Of a stretch of 64,000 nucleotides of DNA, positions 12,020 through 22,332 are shown piece by piece; position 1 is the stretch's first letter, and every line of letters begins with the position of its first letter. The stretch is from NCBI GenBank assembly GCA_003254925.1, contig QANZ01023827.1:301449-365448 (forward strand), given 5' to 3'. The notes beneath the pieces are model-generated. The model was not told the origin of the DNA. It saw nothing but the letters and a program-made list of their open reading frames with translations, and made no database searches. A program made the translations under genes and the position numbers. The stretch comes from Chamaecrista fasciculata (Eukaryota; Streptophyta; Magnoliopsida; Fabales; Fabaceae).

Positions 12020-12043
12020 ATATATATATATATATATATATAT
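12020..12043. repeat. (TA)n microsatellite
   Basis: An uninterrupted run of about 12 TA units in AT-rich spacer. Confidence 0.95.
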
Positions 12044-12192
12044 TTGGTGGGGGAGTGAATACAATATTTTACTTAAGAGTGAATACAGTAAAAAACTTAT
12101 AAATTGAACGGTTTAGGCAATTTTGAGGGTTTTTACTTTTCATCATTAACTTATCTCAATATTATAATTATCTGATATGATGTAAGTGTGAT

Positions 12193-12272
12193 GTGTGAAG
12201 CTCATAATTTGGCCAAAAAAATAAGTGTGAAGCTCATAATCTTGGCCAAACAAAAGGTGTCAAGCTCATAAT
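12193..12272 (+). mobile_element. Two stacked TTGGCCAAA micro-insertions in one target
   Basis: GTGTGAAGCTCATAAT occurs at 12193-12208 and 12225-12240, and with one change (GTGTCAAGCTCATAAT) at 12257-12272. The first spacer is TTGGCCAAAAAAATAA (12209-12224). The second is CTTGGCCAAACAAAAG (12241-12256). Two independent events, or one event and a later repeat at the same site, are needed to explain three copies of the target. Confidence 0.8.
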
Positions 12273-12665
12273 TAAATAGCCATCATTTATAGAGTTGGAT
12301 TTATTTATCCAAATGATTTTCAAAATACTTTCCTAGCCATCAAAATGTTCGAGTCTTGAGAGGAATAAGGAGCATTATGCGCTCTAACATTGAGCCGCTT
12401 GTGGTCAAAGCAGAGTAAAAAAGAAGTAAGAATAAAATCACACACAAAAAATAAGGTCAAAATCTTGTTTTAATCCTCTAATTATATGATAAAGTTTATT
12501 TTAGTCTTTAAACTTTTTTTTATATTTCATTTTAGTTTCCAAACTTTCTCAGTTATTTCACTGTTACTCTAAAACATGATTCCATCTAGTTTCTAATGAT
12601 ATTTTTGAGTTAGAGACTTCTTGAATGATTTCTCTTTAATTTGTTTTATAATAAATAAGTTGACA

Positions 12666-12699
12666 ACTCACAATTTTTTTTTGGCCAAATCACTCACAA
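12666..12699 (-). mobile_element. Micro-insertion (9 T + GGCCAAATC) with 8-bp target duplication
   Basis: ACTCACAA stands at 12666-12673 and 12692-12699. The 18-base insert is nine T followed by GGCCAAATC. The short duplication makes this the weakest member of the GGCC set taken alone. Confidence 0.6.
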
Positions 12700-12829
12700 A
12701 ATTATTTTTAATTTTGTTACTAAGAAGAAGTTTTTTTTTTTTTTTTTTACTTTGTCAACCCAAAGATCGTTCATTTCAATTGTCCATATCAGAAATAATA
12801 CAAAAAGTTAGATGAAATCATATTTTAGA

Positions 12830-13265
12830 TTAACAATAAAAAAAGCCAAAGTTCTATTTTTGATCTCTCAAGTTTGCTCAAAGTTTCATTTTGGTCCCTC
12901 ATCTTTTTTTGTTCCGTTTTGGTCCCTCAACTTTCTAAAACGTTCTACCGTTAGTCACTCATTACTCAGCATTTTTCATCCAACTTTTCCGTTAAAAAAA
13001 GAATAAAACTAACTTTAATCTCCTAAAAGTTTTATTATTTTGCATTAAGGTAATTTCTTTTTATAATAGGATCAAAACGTAAGAAAAAGAAAGAAAAATA
13101 TGACACGAACACGAACCAGAATCTTCTTCTTCTTTGAGCAAACCAGAGGGACCAAAAGAAGACTTTAACCTAAAAATAAAAAATAAAAATGTCTGAGGAC
13201 AAAACGAAACAAAAAAAATTTAACAAGCAAAACAAAATTCACCTGTAATTTAGAAGACTAAAATA
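12830..13265. repeat. GGTCCCTC-rich foldback-like repeat
   Basis: The left part (12850-12960) carries three spaced TTTTGGTCCCTCA-type motifs and 'accgttagtcactcatta'. The right part (about 13140-13265) holds complementary GGACCAAAA and 'gaggacaaaacgaaa' motifs. The arms are diverged, so the ends are approximate. Confidence 0.45.
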
Positions 13266-13518
13266 ACATTTTGGCAAAATTACTGTTAGTACTCCTAACG
13301 TTTGGGGTCATTTTCAGTTATATCTCTAATGTTTTTTTTGTCAATTATACCCCCAACATTTCACATTTGAGTCAATTATAACCTCTAACGTTGGGGGTAT
13401 AATTGATAAAAAATGTGAAACGTCGGAGGTTATAATTGACTAGAAAGTAAAACGTTTGAGGTATAATTGATAAAAAAATATTTGAGGTATAAGTGAAATT
13501 GACCCCAAACATTAAGGG

Positions 13519-14367
13519 TAGGGGTGTTCGTCGGGCGGTTTGGGCGGTTTGAAAGGATTTTTCAAACCAAACCAATGATTAAATTTCATTCATCAAACCA
13601 AACCAAACCAAACCAATAAAAAGCGGTTTGGGCGGTTCGGTTTGAGCGGTTTGAATGTAATTTATTGTTAATTTTGTCACTAATATACTAATAAAAAAAT
13701 ATACAGTTATTCTCATAACTTACTAAAACACTAATAAGAAAATAAATATTATCCCTATATATAGTATAGAAGATTTTTTATAAATAATTAATTGAAATTA
13801 AAATTGTAGTTTACTAATATATATTTCTTCCTCTAACTTAATATCACAATAAGTTCTTCAAATATGGTATGTTTTATATTGTATAAACTAACACAATTTT
13901 ATATAATAGTAAGATGTATAATCACTCATGGCGCATTATAATATGTTATATATAATGTAATAATATTCTCATTCTGTTATAAACAACAAAATGGTTTTCT
14001 ACTTTTTTAGCAAAAATCATTAGTATATAACAACTTTTAACTTACAAATATATATATATATATATATATATGTAGGTGCAAATATTTTCAAACATGTAAA
14101 TATATTTTCAATGTTGAATATTGTATGTATGAGTAATAGAGTATGACAAGGCCAAAAAAAAAAAAAAAATTATGAGTTACCTAATGAGAATATGAGGTAT
14201 GTGTATATATATAAGTAAATAAGAGTTTTAGCGGTTTGGCGGTTTGGTTCGGTTTGTGCGACGTTCAAACCAAACCAAACCGCTCATCTATCGGTTTGGT
14301 TCGGTTTCACCTTCGGTTCGGTTTGGTTTGGTTCGGTCGATCGGTTTGGTTCGGTTTTGAACCCCTA
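13519..14367. mobile_element. Non-autonomous hAT-type element, 849 bp, 8-bp target duplication
   Basis: The element begins TAGGGGTGTTCG and ends TGAACCCCTA, so TAGGGGT is the terminal inverted repeat. ATTAAGGG flanks it exactly at 13511-13518 and 14368-14375, the 8-bp duplication expected for hAT transposases. The subterminal zones are dense with GGCGGTTTGG and AACCAAACC boxes in both orientations. The middle is AT-rich with a TA microsatellite and no transposase frame, so it needs a transposase in trans. Confidence 0.85.
14048..14071. repeat. (AT)n microsatellite
   Basis: An uninterrupted AT run inside the hAT-type element. Confidence 0.95.
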
Positions 14368-14392
14368 ATTAAGGGTACTAACAATATTTTGC

Positions 14393-14793
14393 TTAAAATT
14401 TTTACCCAAAAATAAACAAATACACTCATCACATGATGATGACAGTTATGATAGGAAAAAAATGAAGTAGTTTACCTGGGTGTGCAGCGTCCACCCACTC
14501 TCCTATCAATTATCAATATCCTGTTCATCAGGAGAAAGAAAGGCGTTCATCATTAATCAATCATTATTCATTCTCACCAACGCCATTATACAAATAATAT
14601 ACATGATGGTGACGACAAGAGAATCCCACTAAATAGTTTTATATATATATGAGAATCGATTCTTCAAGCCAACATTGCCAGAGAACAGCATATGTTGTTC
14701 ATGGCAATACGCAAAGGCATGGCCACTTAGAAGAAGAAATCAGAATCCAGCTTCTGCTTCTGCTTCCCAGAGGGAGAGAAACGGTGCGTTTTG
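14393..14793 (+). promoter_or_regulatory. Upstream region and 5' UTR of SIP2-1
   Basis: This stretch lies between the nested repeats and the SIP2-1 start. It should hold the promoter and the 5' UTR. The small ORF at 14649 overlaps the start of SIP2-1 in another frame and could act as an upstream ORF, but nothing in the sequence proves it is translated. Confidence 0.45.
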
Positions 14794-16679
14794 ATGAGAA
14801 TGGGAAGAAGAACGAAGCTGGTCGTGTCAGATTTGGTTTTGTCTTTCATGTGGGCGTGGTCTGGGGTTTTGATTAGATTGTTGGTGTTCGAATTTCTAGG
14901 GTTGCGTCGTCAGCCTCTTCATGAGATTGTGAAGATTGTGATTTCTCTTGCAAACACGTTCTTCTTTGCATTCCTTGGCAAAATTGCTAATGGTGGTGCC
15001 TTCAATCCGCTCGCCGTTTTGCCTAATGCTATTTCTGGAGATTTCGAGAATTTCCTTTACTGTGTCGGTGCTAGAATTCCCGCTCAGGTTAGCCTTTTGG
15101 TGTTGTTCTTTTCATACTGGAAATCGCTTCAGTAATGTGTGTTTATTAATTTAACTAACTAAAAGTTCCCAACAAAATTGGTTTGGTGGAAGGGTTATAG
15201 TCTCATACAATGTTAGTGAATTCAGTCGAGATCATAAATATACATTACTTTGAACAGAATTGACCAACTAAAACATCAATTGGTTTTCTTCTGTTGTTGT
15301 TTGTGTTGTTTTGGCTTTTAAATATGAAAACAGTTGCTTTGGCAAGTTGAGCTTTTGTTTAACTTTTATTAGGAAAGTCCAATTGTTGAACTGACTTTAT
15401 ATTAACTTAATAACAAGGTATATGAGTTTTTGAAACTGGTTTAGATCGTTAGTTGATGAGGTCTCCTAATTGACAGGAATAATTGGGGTTTTGGGGGGTT
15501 TTATTTTGGCGTAAAAGGACTTCAGGCCAAGATATAGCAAAGCTTCTAATACCACAAATAAGGATAGGTTTGCTCTCCAGATTACAAGAACAAGTATTAA
15601 GAGACAAAACTAGGACAAAAAGTGTTTTCTGGAGAGAAATTCACTTTAAACTTGAGCAGTTTTGGGACTACCTGAATTGATGAGATTACAAGCAAGAAGA
15701 AAGGTAGGAATAAAGTTCTGCTTAGATATAAGATACTGCAGATGACCATATATAGCTACGATGATATGCTAGAAACTGATTATATTGTTTGAAACGACTT
15801 TGCAGAATATGTTTAAGTTATTATCTGTAGAATTTCCCAATTTTTGTGCTTATCAAAAATTACTTTCTTGTACAGTCTCACCAATGTCTTCAACTGAAAA
15901 TTTAAGTTGAGGTTTATTCTCTTCAGGTGATTGGATCTATTATTGGGGTTAGGCTTATTATTGATACCTTTCCTGAAGTGGGATGGGGACCGCGCCTGAA
16001 CATCCATATTCATGGAGGTGCAATGACAGAAGGAATCCTAACATTTACAATTGTTATCATCTCACTTGGGCTTGCCACAAAGATTCCTGAAAGTTTCTTC
16101 ATGAAGACTTGGATCTCCAGTGTCTCCAGGCTAGCACTTCATATACTTGGCTCTGATCTAACTGGAGGTTGTATGAACCCAGCCACAGTAAGTACTATTT
16201 CATTGACTAAAATGCACAAAACTCCCCGGAACTTTAGTCACTATGCAAAAAAACCCCTGAACTTATTAGTGACAAAAAATTTACTGACTTTTGATTTTTA
16301 TGCAAAAGATCTCTTTTGTTAAGATTCTCATTAAAAAAAAATAAGTTTTCTTTCTTTTTTTTTTTTTAATTTTTGCAGTGACTAAATATCAAGGAAATTT
16401 TATGTATTTTAACCTATTTTATCTACAGCATATGTCATTTTGGGTGTATCAGACCATACAAGACGCTTTTCCTTCTTGGTTCTTTGGCTGAAAAATTGTA
16501 ATTGACTTTTTCAGGTAATGGGGTGGGCTTATGCTAGAGGGGATCACATAACCAAGGAGGTCCTTCTTGTATACTGGCTGGCCCCAATAAAAGCAACTGT
16601 GATGGCAGTATGGACATTCAATTTGTTAGTTCGTCCGGTGAAAGAAGACAAATCAGGCACAAAAAAGAAATCAGATTGA
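14794..16679 (+). CDS. SIP2-1: Small basic intrinsic protein 2-1 (SIP2-type aquaporin)
   Basis: This is a membrane channel of the plant-specific SIP subfamily, known to sit mainly in the endoplasmic reticulum. Three exons, 14794-15087, 15927-16187 and 16515-16679, all in phase 0 with GT-AG introns, give 239 residues, close to the family's length. The first half-helix motif is NPL (residues 71-73) instead of NPA, the hallmark of SIP2 as opposed to SIP1. The second is the canonical NPA (182-184) inside GCMNPAT. HGGAMTEGILTF and SFFMKTWI fit the family. The basic tail (EDKSGTKKKSD) also fits. I chose the first ATG (14794). The in-frame ATG at 14800, giving MGRRTKLVV, matches the usual N-terminus as well, so either may be used. 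Intron 1 (839 bases) holds a short unassigned open frame at 15483-15680. Confidence 0.95.
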
Positions 16680-17018
16680 TAGAGTAATCCCATTGTATTA
16701 TAAATCTCTCATTGTCTCTGACTTTCTGGCTTTCAATCTCTCATTAGCTTATAACCATTGTTTACCATGCTCTGTTTTTCTGATTGCAAGCCATTACACA
16801 ACTTTCTACTGTCTAAAGTGCTTTTGTCTATTTTGACCTTCAGAAAGTTGTCTAGATTTTGGCTATTCCCTTGAGCACTACTTGAAATTTGAACATTTTA
16901 GAGTACATTTAGATCGACCATAATGAAAAAGAATATAAAGGAAGAACCTATTGATTTAAATTCAAATTAATAAAGATTTAGATTGATGATAATGAAACAA
17001 ATGGGAACACCAAAAAAC
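16680..17018. other. SIP2-1 3' UTR and short spacer
   Basis: This is the downstream region of the aquaporin gene. Nothing else is recognised. Confidence 0.5.
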
Positions 17019-17485
17019 CAGTGTTGTCAGAACCGGACGGTCCGACCAGTTCAACCGCCAACCGAATATAAGAGTGAGTGGATTCAACCAAAATAACCGA
17101 ACTGGCATTTGGACCGGATTGGACCAGACGAAAACCGGCGAACCGGGTCCAACCGCCCAAAAAACCGGTGGTTCAACCAATTTTTTTTTTAATTTTTTTT
17201 TAAAATAAAAAAATTGATTAAAAATTATAAGAAGGTAAAATGGAAGCCCTCATTCATCTTTTATCATTCTTTTTCATTTGTTCTTTTAATATTTAGAATA
17301 AAATAAATTACTAATTATATTAAAAATAATTATTTGTATCATTATAGAGGATTTATATTTAATATATTAAAAATAATTATTTATTGCATCATCCGGTCCG
17401 ACCGATGGTTCGACTGATTCGACCAATCAGACCATGAACCGAACACTAGTCCGAGTTTTTGTCCGGTTCGGTTTTGAGAACAGTG
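17019..17485. mobile_element. Non-autonomous hAT-like element with CCGGAC-rich ends
   Basis: The left end reads CAGTGTTGTCAGAACCGGAC. The reverse complement of the right end reads CACTGTTCTCAAAACCGAAC, so the ends are an imperfect inverted repeat. The flanks CAAAAAAC (17011-17018) and CAAAAAAA (17486-17493) match at 7 of 8 bases, fitting a hAT duplication but also low-complexity DNA. GGTTCGAC-type boxes fill both arms and the middle is AT-rich. Confidence 0.65.
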
Positions 17486-17493
17486 CAAAAAAA

Positions 17494-17816
17494 ACACTAA
17501 TTAAGCAAGGGTGTCAATATCCATTGTTTCTATGGAAGACAAGTGCAAAAGGATTTTCTAGCAGTAACTCACAAGTCATAAGGTGAGCCTCTAATGAACT
17601 TTTAAAAAGAAGCAAAAAAGAAAACAAAAACTAAAAAGGCAACCACTTAAAAAGCGAACTAATGGACTCTAATGTCACAAATGATACAAAAGCACCATTG
17701 TTTCAGTGTTTCCTCAGTGTCGTATTACTACTTACTATGTTTTACATTCATAGTCAAGCCAGTAACACGCAAAGATAAGCATTAATAAGGGGATCAAAAG
17801 GGATTTATGCACAAAC
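17494..17816. other. Spacer and likely 3' UTR of CRD1
   Basis: No further gene is seen. It lies immediately downstream of the CRD1 stop codon on the minus strand. Confidence 0.45.
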
Positions 17817-20605
17817 TCAATACACAAGCCGTGGTTCAAAATCTGCAAAATCTACAGATCCTGACTCTATTGGCGGCATTAAGTATGTAGCCAAAATCTC
17901 AGATACTAGGGCTGCAACCAGTGGGATCCTCTTCAAGTTCTTCACCAAGGGGATGTCATCAGTTTCACCAACAGCAAGAAGCTTCGTGTTTATCTCCACC
18001 ATTTTGTCCAACCTCCGCTTGAACTCCGGGTTCTCCACATCCAGAACTGCTGGGAAAATCCTAGCCGTTGTGCGGTTTGTCTGCAAAAACAGAAATCCAA
18101 AAATGAATCTCGAGTTATTTTCTCATCTACTTGCCTGCCCTATGTTCCTGATATGCATTTGTAACTCATGGCTCATAATTTCTGGTGCTATAACCATTTA
18201 GTGCTTGAGAAAGACAAGAAAAAGTAATGGTTATTGCAAATAGTAATGGCAGTGTAGATTGCAACAATGTGCAGCAATAGCTTTACCTCAATGATGACAT
18301 GCATGTCAAATTCTTTTGTATTCAGACCAATGCCTTCATAGAAAGCTGTACGTTGGCAATCGTTGAGATACATTGTGACATAGACCTGCAGGATAAAATT
18401 GAGAATAAAGTTTCAATACAGATCTGAAGATGGTTCGAAATGTCATAGAGAAAAAAAATATAGGAACAGACGTCAAGAAGAATCAAGATGTTTGTCTGCT
18501 TAAATAGATTTTTTACGAAAAACTAGCTAATTAGTTAATAAACATATAAGCATGTCGAGAACATTTTTTAACAGTACTTGCATGCTTACATATCTATTAC
18601 AAATTATTTGGTTCACCTATATTTTTAAACTAAATCTATCTAAAATTTTCATCATCCATGACAATCTTCAGTTAAGGTCTTTAACACATATTAAGATTCC
18701 AACTCAAGTTTGTAAAAGACAAACAAATTGAAGGCACAAGCAACAAAGAATTACCGAGAGGCAGAAGAAACGTGCCCACAGCTTCGCCTTCCAGTCATTG
18801 AGAAATTGTGGCTGAGCTTTCATCAATGCAGAGAAGAAATCACCATGCCTATTCTCATCCTGGCACCAGTTCTCAAAGTACTTGAAAATAGGGTAACATT
18901 GGTATTCAGGATTTTCCTTCAGGTGTCTGTATATGGTTATATACCTCCAGTATCCAATTTTCTCCGACAAATAAGTAGCATAGAAGATAAACTTGGGCTT
19001 GAAAAATGTGTATTTTCTAGCCTTGGTCAGGAAACCCAAGTCCAGAGCCAAGTTGAAATCAGATAAACCCTTGTTCAAAAACCTGTGTTGAATTGAAACA
19101 TTGACAAATTATAAAAAATAACAATGGCAATAGTATATAATAAGAGTAAACTCACATTCTAGTCCCTAGATTATATTGGTGTTGTCATTTAAGTCCTTGG
19201 TTTTTTGAAATGTTTGGTTTAGTCCTCGAAGATTTACAAGTTAGTCCCTCCATGAATACTCTAAAAGAGTGCCACTCAGTCCGGAAGGATTATATTGCAA
19301 TGAATTATGAATTTTCGAGACTAAATCAACTATTTCAAAAATTCAAGGACCAAAATAACCACACCTACATAATACAAGGGCTAAATTGATAGTTTAGCCT
19401 ATATGATAATGACCGTTAAAGTTAAAGACTTAAAGCTATCAAGTGTGTGTTTTTACCCAGCATGCCTTGCTTCATCCCTGGACATGAGCGAGAAAATCTC
19501 AGCCACCACTGGATTGGTTTTCTGCAATATCAACAACATCCCATGCATGCTATATTCATCAGTCCACAAGTATACAAAAATGTGCATGGTCAGTAGTTAT
19601 TATAATACCATCACAAGTTTCCAGAAAGAAATTAACCAAAACTCGCAAGACAACACAGAACAAGATATAAAATTTTGTTAAAATTAATCATTTGCTCCAT
19701 ATATTATACTAAAGCTTTTAATTTGGTCCCTATAATATTTTTTTTTTGAAAAAATCAGTCCCTATACTTGGCAAATCTTCAGACTTCAGTCCTCAATACC
19801 TAAAAAGAAATAAATTCAATATTAAAGTTTTAAAAACTTATATTAGACTTTGATATCATTATTGATCAGCAAAATTAGCTCTAAATAAACATTTATATGA
19901 CAAATTTTAGAATCAAAGACTAAAACCTAAACATTTATAAAGTATATAGGTTTGTTTATAAAAAAAAACCGTAGGGACTAAATTAAAAATTTGAGTAAAG
20001 TATAAGGACCAAATACTTAATTTTCCCTAAAATATTAAAATACAGACTAAACATTCATATTGAGCAATTTATCCTATTAATCACATCCAAAGATGTATCA
20101 GTAAAGAGAGAAGTGGTACCTTGAGCCTTCTTCCAAGCTCTTTGTAAAGAAGAAACCCTGAGAATTCAGCAGTGCAAGATCTCTCAAGGAACTCGACGAA
20201 GATTTGCCTGAGAGGGCCATCGAGTTTATCGGCGGCCTCCTTGAACTCCTTGTTCCTAACAAAATGCGTCTGATTGTAGTCCGTCTTGAACTCCTGAAGC
20301 AGAGCTTCGAATTCAGCTTGGTTCAAGTTCTTGTTAATCTCCGTGTTGAATAGCGTCTCCATCTCGTCGAAATCCGTGGTGTAAAACCTCGGCGTCAGAA
20401 GCGTCTCCTTGATCGCCGTTTTGTTGCCTTTCTTGCTCGCCGCCTTCGTCGGTGTGGAGGTTGAAGAAGAAGAAGAAGAGGAAGAAGCGTTCACTCTCAC
20501 GACGCGGAAATTGGAGTACGAATTAGGCATTCTAGGGTTTCCGAATTTGGGAGCGATGTTGGTGAATTTGGAAATAGGTTTCACCAGAGCCATTTCTGCC
20601 GCCAT
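17817..20605 (-). CDS. CRD1: Mg-protoporphyrin IX monomethyl ester oxidative cyclase, chloroplast (CRD1/CHL27/AcsF)
   Basis: This is the aerobic cyclase that forms the isocyclic ring of protochlorophyllide from Mg-protoporphyrin monomethyl ester, an essential chlorophyll step in the plastid. Five exons (20120-20605, 19457-19521, 18755-19082, 18287-18385, 17817-18080), GT-AG and in frame, give 413 residues, near the usual 405-410. Residues 1 to about 45 are Ser-rich, basic and poor in acids, as in a chloroplast transit peptide. The diiron carboxylate motifs are DEARH (178-182) and DENRH (259-263). [34 protein letters not shown] and the C-terminus [10 protein letters not shown] are hallmark stretches. 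Introns 1 and 2 contain GGTCC-type foldback repeats (19687-20030 and 19145-19405). Light control through a G-box is likely. Confidence 0.97.
19145..19405. repeat. Foldback repeat (AGTCC family 2) in CRD1 intron 2
   Basis: TAGTCC and TTAGTCC motifs on the left (19150-19250) are mirrored by GGACCAAA and GGGCTAAATTGATAG on the right. The reverse complement of 36395-36597 matches it block by block ('ctagattatat', 'ttttttgaaatgtttg', 'tttagt', 'aaattgatag'), so this is a family with at least two copies here. Confidence 0.65.
19687..20030. repeat. Foldback repeat (family 3) in CRD1 intron 1
   Basis: It starts 'attaatcatttgctc' and has GGTCCC, AGTCCC and 'agtcctcaata' on the left and GGGACTAAAT and 'aaggaccaaat' on the right. 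The same succession, more decayed, is at about 21466-21860. Both share 'ttatatta', 'tttgatatcattattg', 'aaataaac' or 'aaataaat', and a terminal 'ccaaata'. Confidence 0.6.
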
Positions 20606-20720
20606 TTTTCTTTTCTTTTCCGGTGAAGAATGATGCAGATTTCAGCTTATAAGTAAGTTGCTTGGACAAGTGATAGAGTCTCTCATCCAATGAAATCTCT
20701 GACCGTAAATTGAAACATGA

Positions 20721-20726
20721 CACGTG
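20721..20726 (-). promoter_or_regulatory. G-box (CACGTG) upstream of CRD1
   Basis: A palindromic CACGTG in the context GACACGTGGCAGG lies about 116 bases upstream of the CRD1 start codon, with a CCAAT element about 25 bases nearer the gene (near 20696) and another on the minus strand near 20760. The full ACACGTGGCA core is the type bound by HY5 and PIF factors in photosynthetic and chlorophyll genes. Binding here is inferred, not shown. Confidence 0.65.
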
Positions 20727-20937
20727 GCAGGTGTTGTGGGCTGCTCTTGATTTTCTGATTGGTGCTCATTATTTCAATGGGATATCATCAACTTGTGGTC
20801 ATTTGTTTTCAAATAACTTGTGGGCTGTGGCTTCTTTATAGCTGCACAATATAGTTTCTTTTTTGGTCTGATATTTTAATCATTTTTTCTAACCAGTAAT
20901 CACTGGATTTTGTAATTTACTAATTTTAATGTTTTGC

Positions 20938-21462
20938 TAAAACTCTCTTTTTGGTCCTCTATATATTAGTATTTTCTCACTCTGGTCTTTTATAAAATTT
21001 TCATCTTCATTTAATCCTCCACAAATTTATATTTTATTAATGTTAGTCTCTCTATCTAATATTCAAATTAATTGATAATATATTATTATTAACTGAAGAC
21101 ATGATATTGTTAGTAATATAATATTTTAAGTGACATATAAATGACCTTTTATTTTTACATTAACAAAATAAATTTTCAAAAAAATCTAACATTTATGTAA
21201 AATCCAAAAACTTGTAGAGAATTAATTAACAACTATCTTTAATGACAAAAAAATATGTTTAGATGACATTAAATATGTCTGGTTAATAATTAATGGTGTT
21301 AGATCTTTAATTAACGTTGTTATATCATCAATTTAGTTAAAGTTTAGATAAATAGACTAAAATTGATAATAAAACAAACTGGAGGGACCAAATTGAGAAG
21401 GGAAATTTAAGAGAGACGATATTAAAAAAATTGAATACTTGAAGCACCAAAATAGAATTTTA
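20938..21462. repeat. Foldback repeat with TTTGGTCC arms
   Basis: The left arm 'gctaaaactctctttttggtcctc' is mirrored by 'gagggaccaaattgagaag...accaaaatagaattttagac'. Internal DNA is AT-rich and non-coding. A decayed family 3 copy follows directly. Confidence 0.6.
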
Positions 21463-21465
21463 GAC

Positions 21466-21860
21466 AACATTAATCATTTACTCTTTATATTTTATTTATG
21501 TATTCCTCACAATTTAATTTTCAAAAACCAGTTCAATGTATTTTGTAAATCTTTAAGTTTTAGTTTTCAATATTTAATTGTGTTATAACATTGTAAGAAA
21601 AATAAATAAAAAATTAATTTATTATGTATTAATATTTATAATTTAATACTGACTAGATTAATATTGAAGTTTAAAAAAATTTATATTAAATTTTTATATC
21701 ATTATTAGTTATCTTAATTAACCTTAAATAAATATTTATACAACAAATTTAAGTACAAAAGATTACAACTTAGATATACAAAGAGTTGTTTTCTAAAAAA
21801 TGAAACAATAAGAGTTAAATTAAAAAATTGATAAATATAAGAACCAAATAATTAATTTCT
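21466..21860. repeat. Decayed copy of foldback family 3
   Basis: It matches the order of blocks of 19687-20030 in CRD1 intron 1 ('attaatcattta', 'tcaatattt', 'ttatatta', 'atatcattattag', 'taaataaatatttata', 'agaaccaaataattaat'). It lies within the 2-kb spacer upstream of CRD1. Confidence 0.55.
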
Positions 21861-22282
21861 AAAAATATTTTATGCGTGAGACGAAACTTCTTTTTAATGC
21901 AAATAAAAATATCTTTGAATTATGAAATACAAACAACATTCTGATGATATTTAGCGTCTCACCTTAAAATTCTTGTTTTCTCTTTCTTCAATTGTGGGGT
22001 GGGGTGCATTAAAAGTTAAAACCATTGTATTTAAAATATTCGCAGATAATATGCACAAAGTTTTAAAATTTGATACACAAATTTCATGAATTTTTAATTT
22101 TGTTTACTTAAAACTCATAAATTTAAAAACATGCAAACAAATCTCCTAAGCTTTTAACTTTGCTGATTTAAGATTCATACATAGCCTCATATTTTTTAAA
22201 AATCGGTCAATTTTAAAACTTAAAAGAATATTTTCTAATCCGACCAAAAACTTGATGAGCCTTAGTACAATTTAACTTATAT
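21861..22282. other. AT-rich spacer
   Basis: Nothing recognised. Confidence 0.4.
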
Positions 22283-22332
22283 AATAATATCATGATAAGA
22301 TTTGGCCAAAAAAAAATAATATCATGATAAGA
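22283..22332 (+). mobile_element. Micro-insertion TTTGGCC + 8 A with 17-bp target duplication
   Basis: ATAATATCATGATAAGA stands at 22284-22300 and 22316-22332 (one extra A on the left also matches). The insert TTTGGCCAAAAAAAA (22301-22315) is the cleanest example of the set: a seven-base box, then a pure A tail, then an exact target duplication. Confidence 0.85.

Larger units (their letters stand above)
13274..14392. repeat. Older foldback element interrupted by a hAT-type insertion
   Basis: The left end 'gcaaaattactgttagta' followed by 'ctcctaacgtttggggtc' is the reverse complement, with few changes, of the right end, which is split. 'gaccccaaacattaaggg' is at about 13501-13518 and 'tactaacaatattttgc' at 14376-14392. 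Internal GAGGTATAATTGA units are repeated on both arms. Removing 13519-14367 and one ATTAAGGG restores a continuous arm. Confidence 0.75.

Noticed and set aside
14140-14200. AAGGCC followed by a long A run inside the hAT-type element
   Set aside because: The box and tail fit the micro-insertions, but the flanks share only TATGAGT and then diverge, so the duplication is not convincing.
19726-19790. T run between two copies of TCCCTATA in CRD1 intron 1
   Set aside because: TCCCTATA is part of the repeated GGTCC arm motif of that foldback family, so the duplication is explained without insertion.
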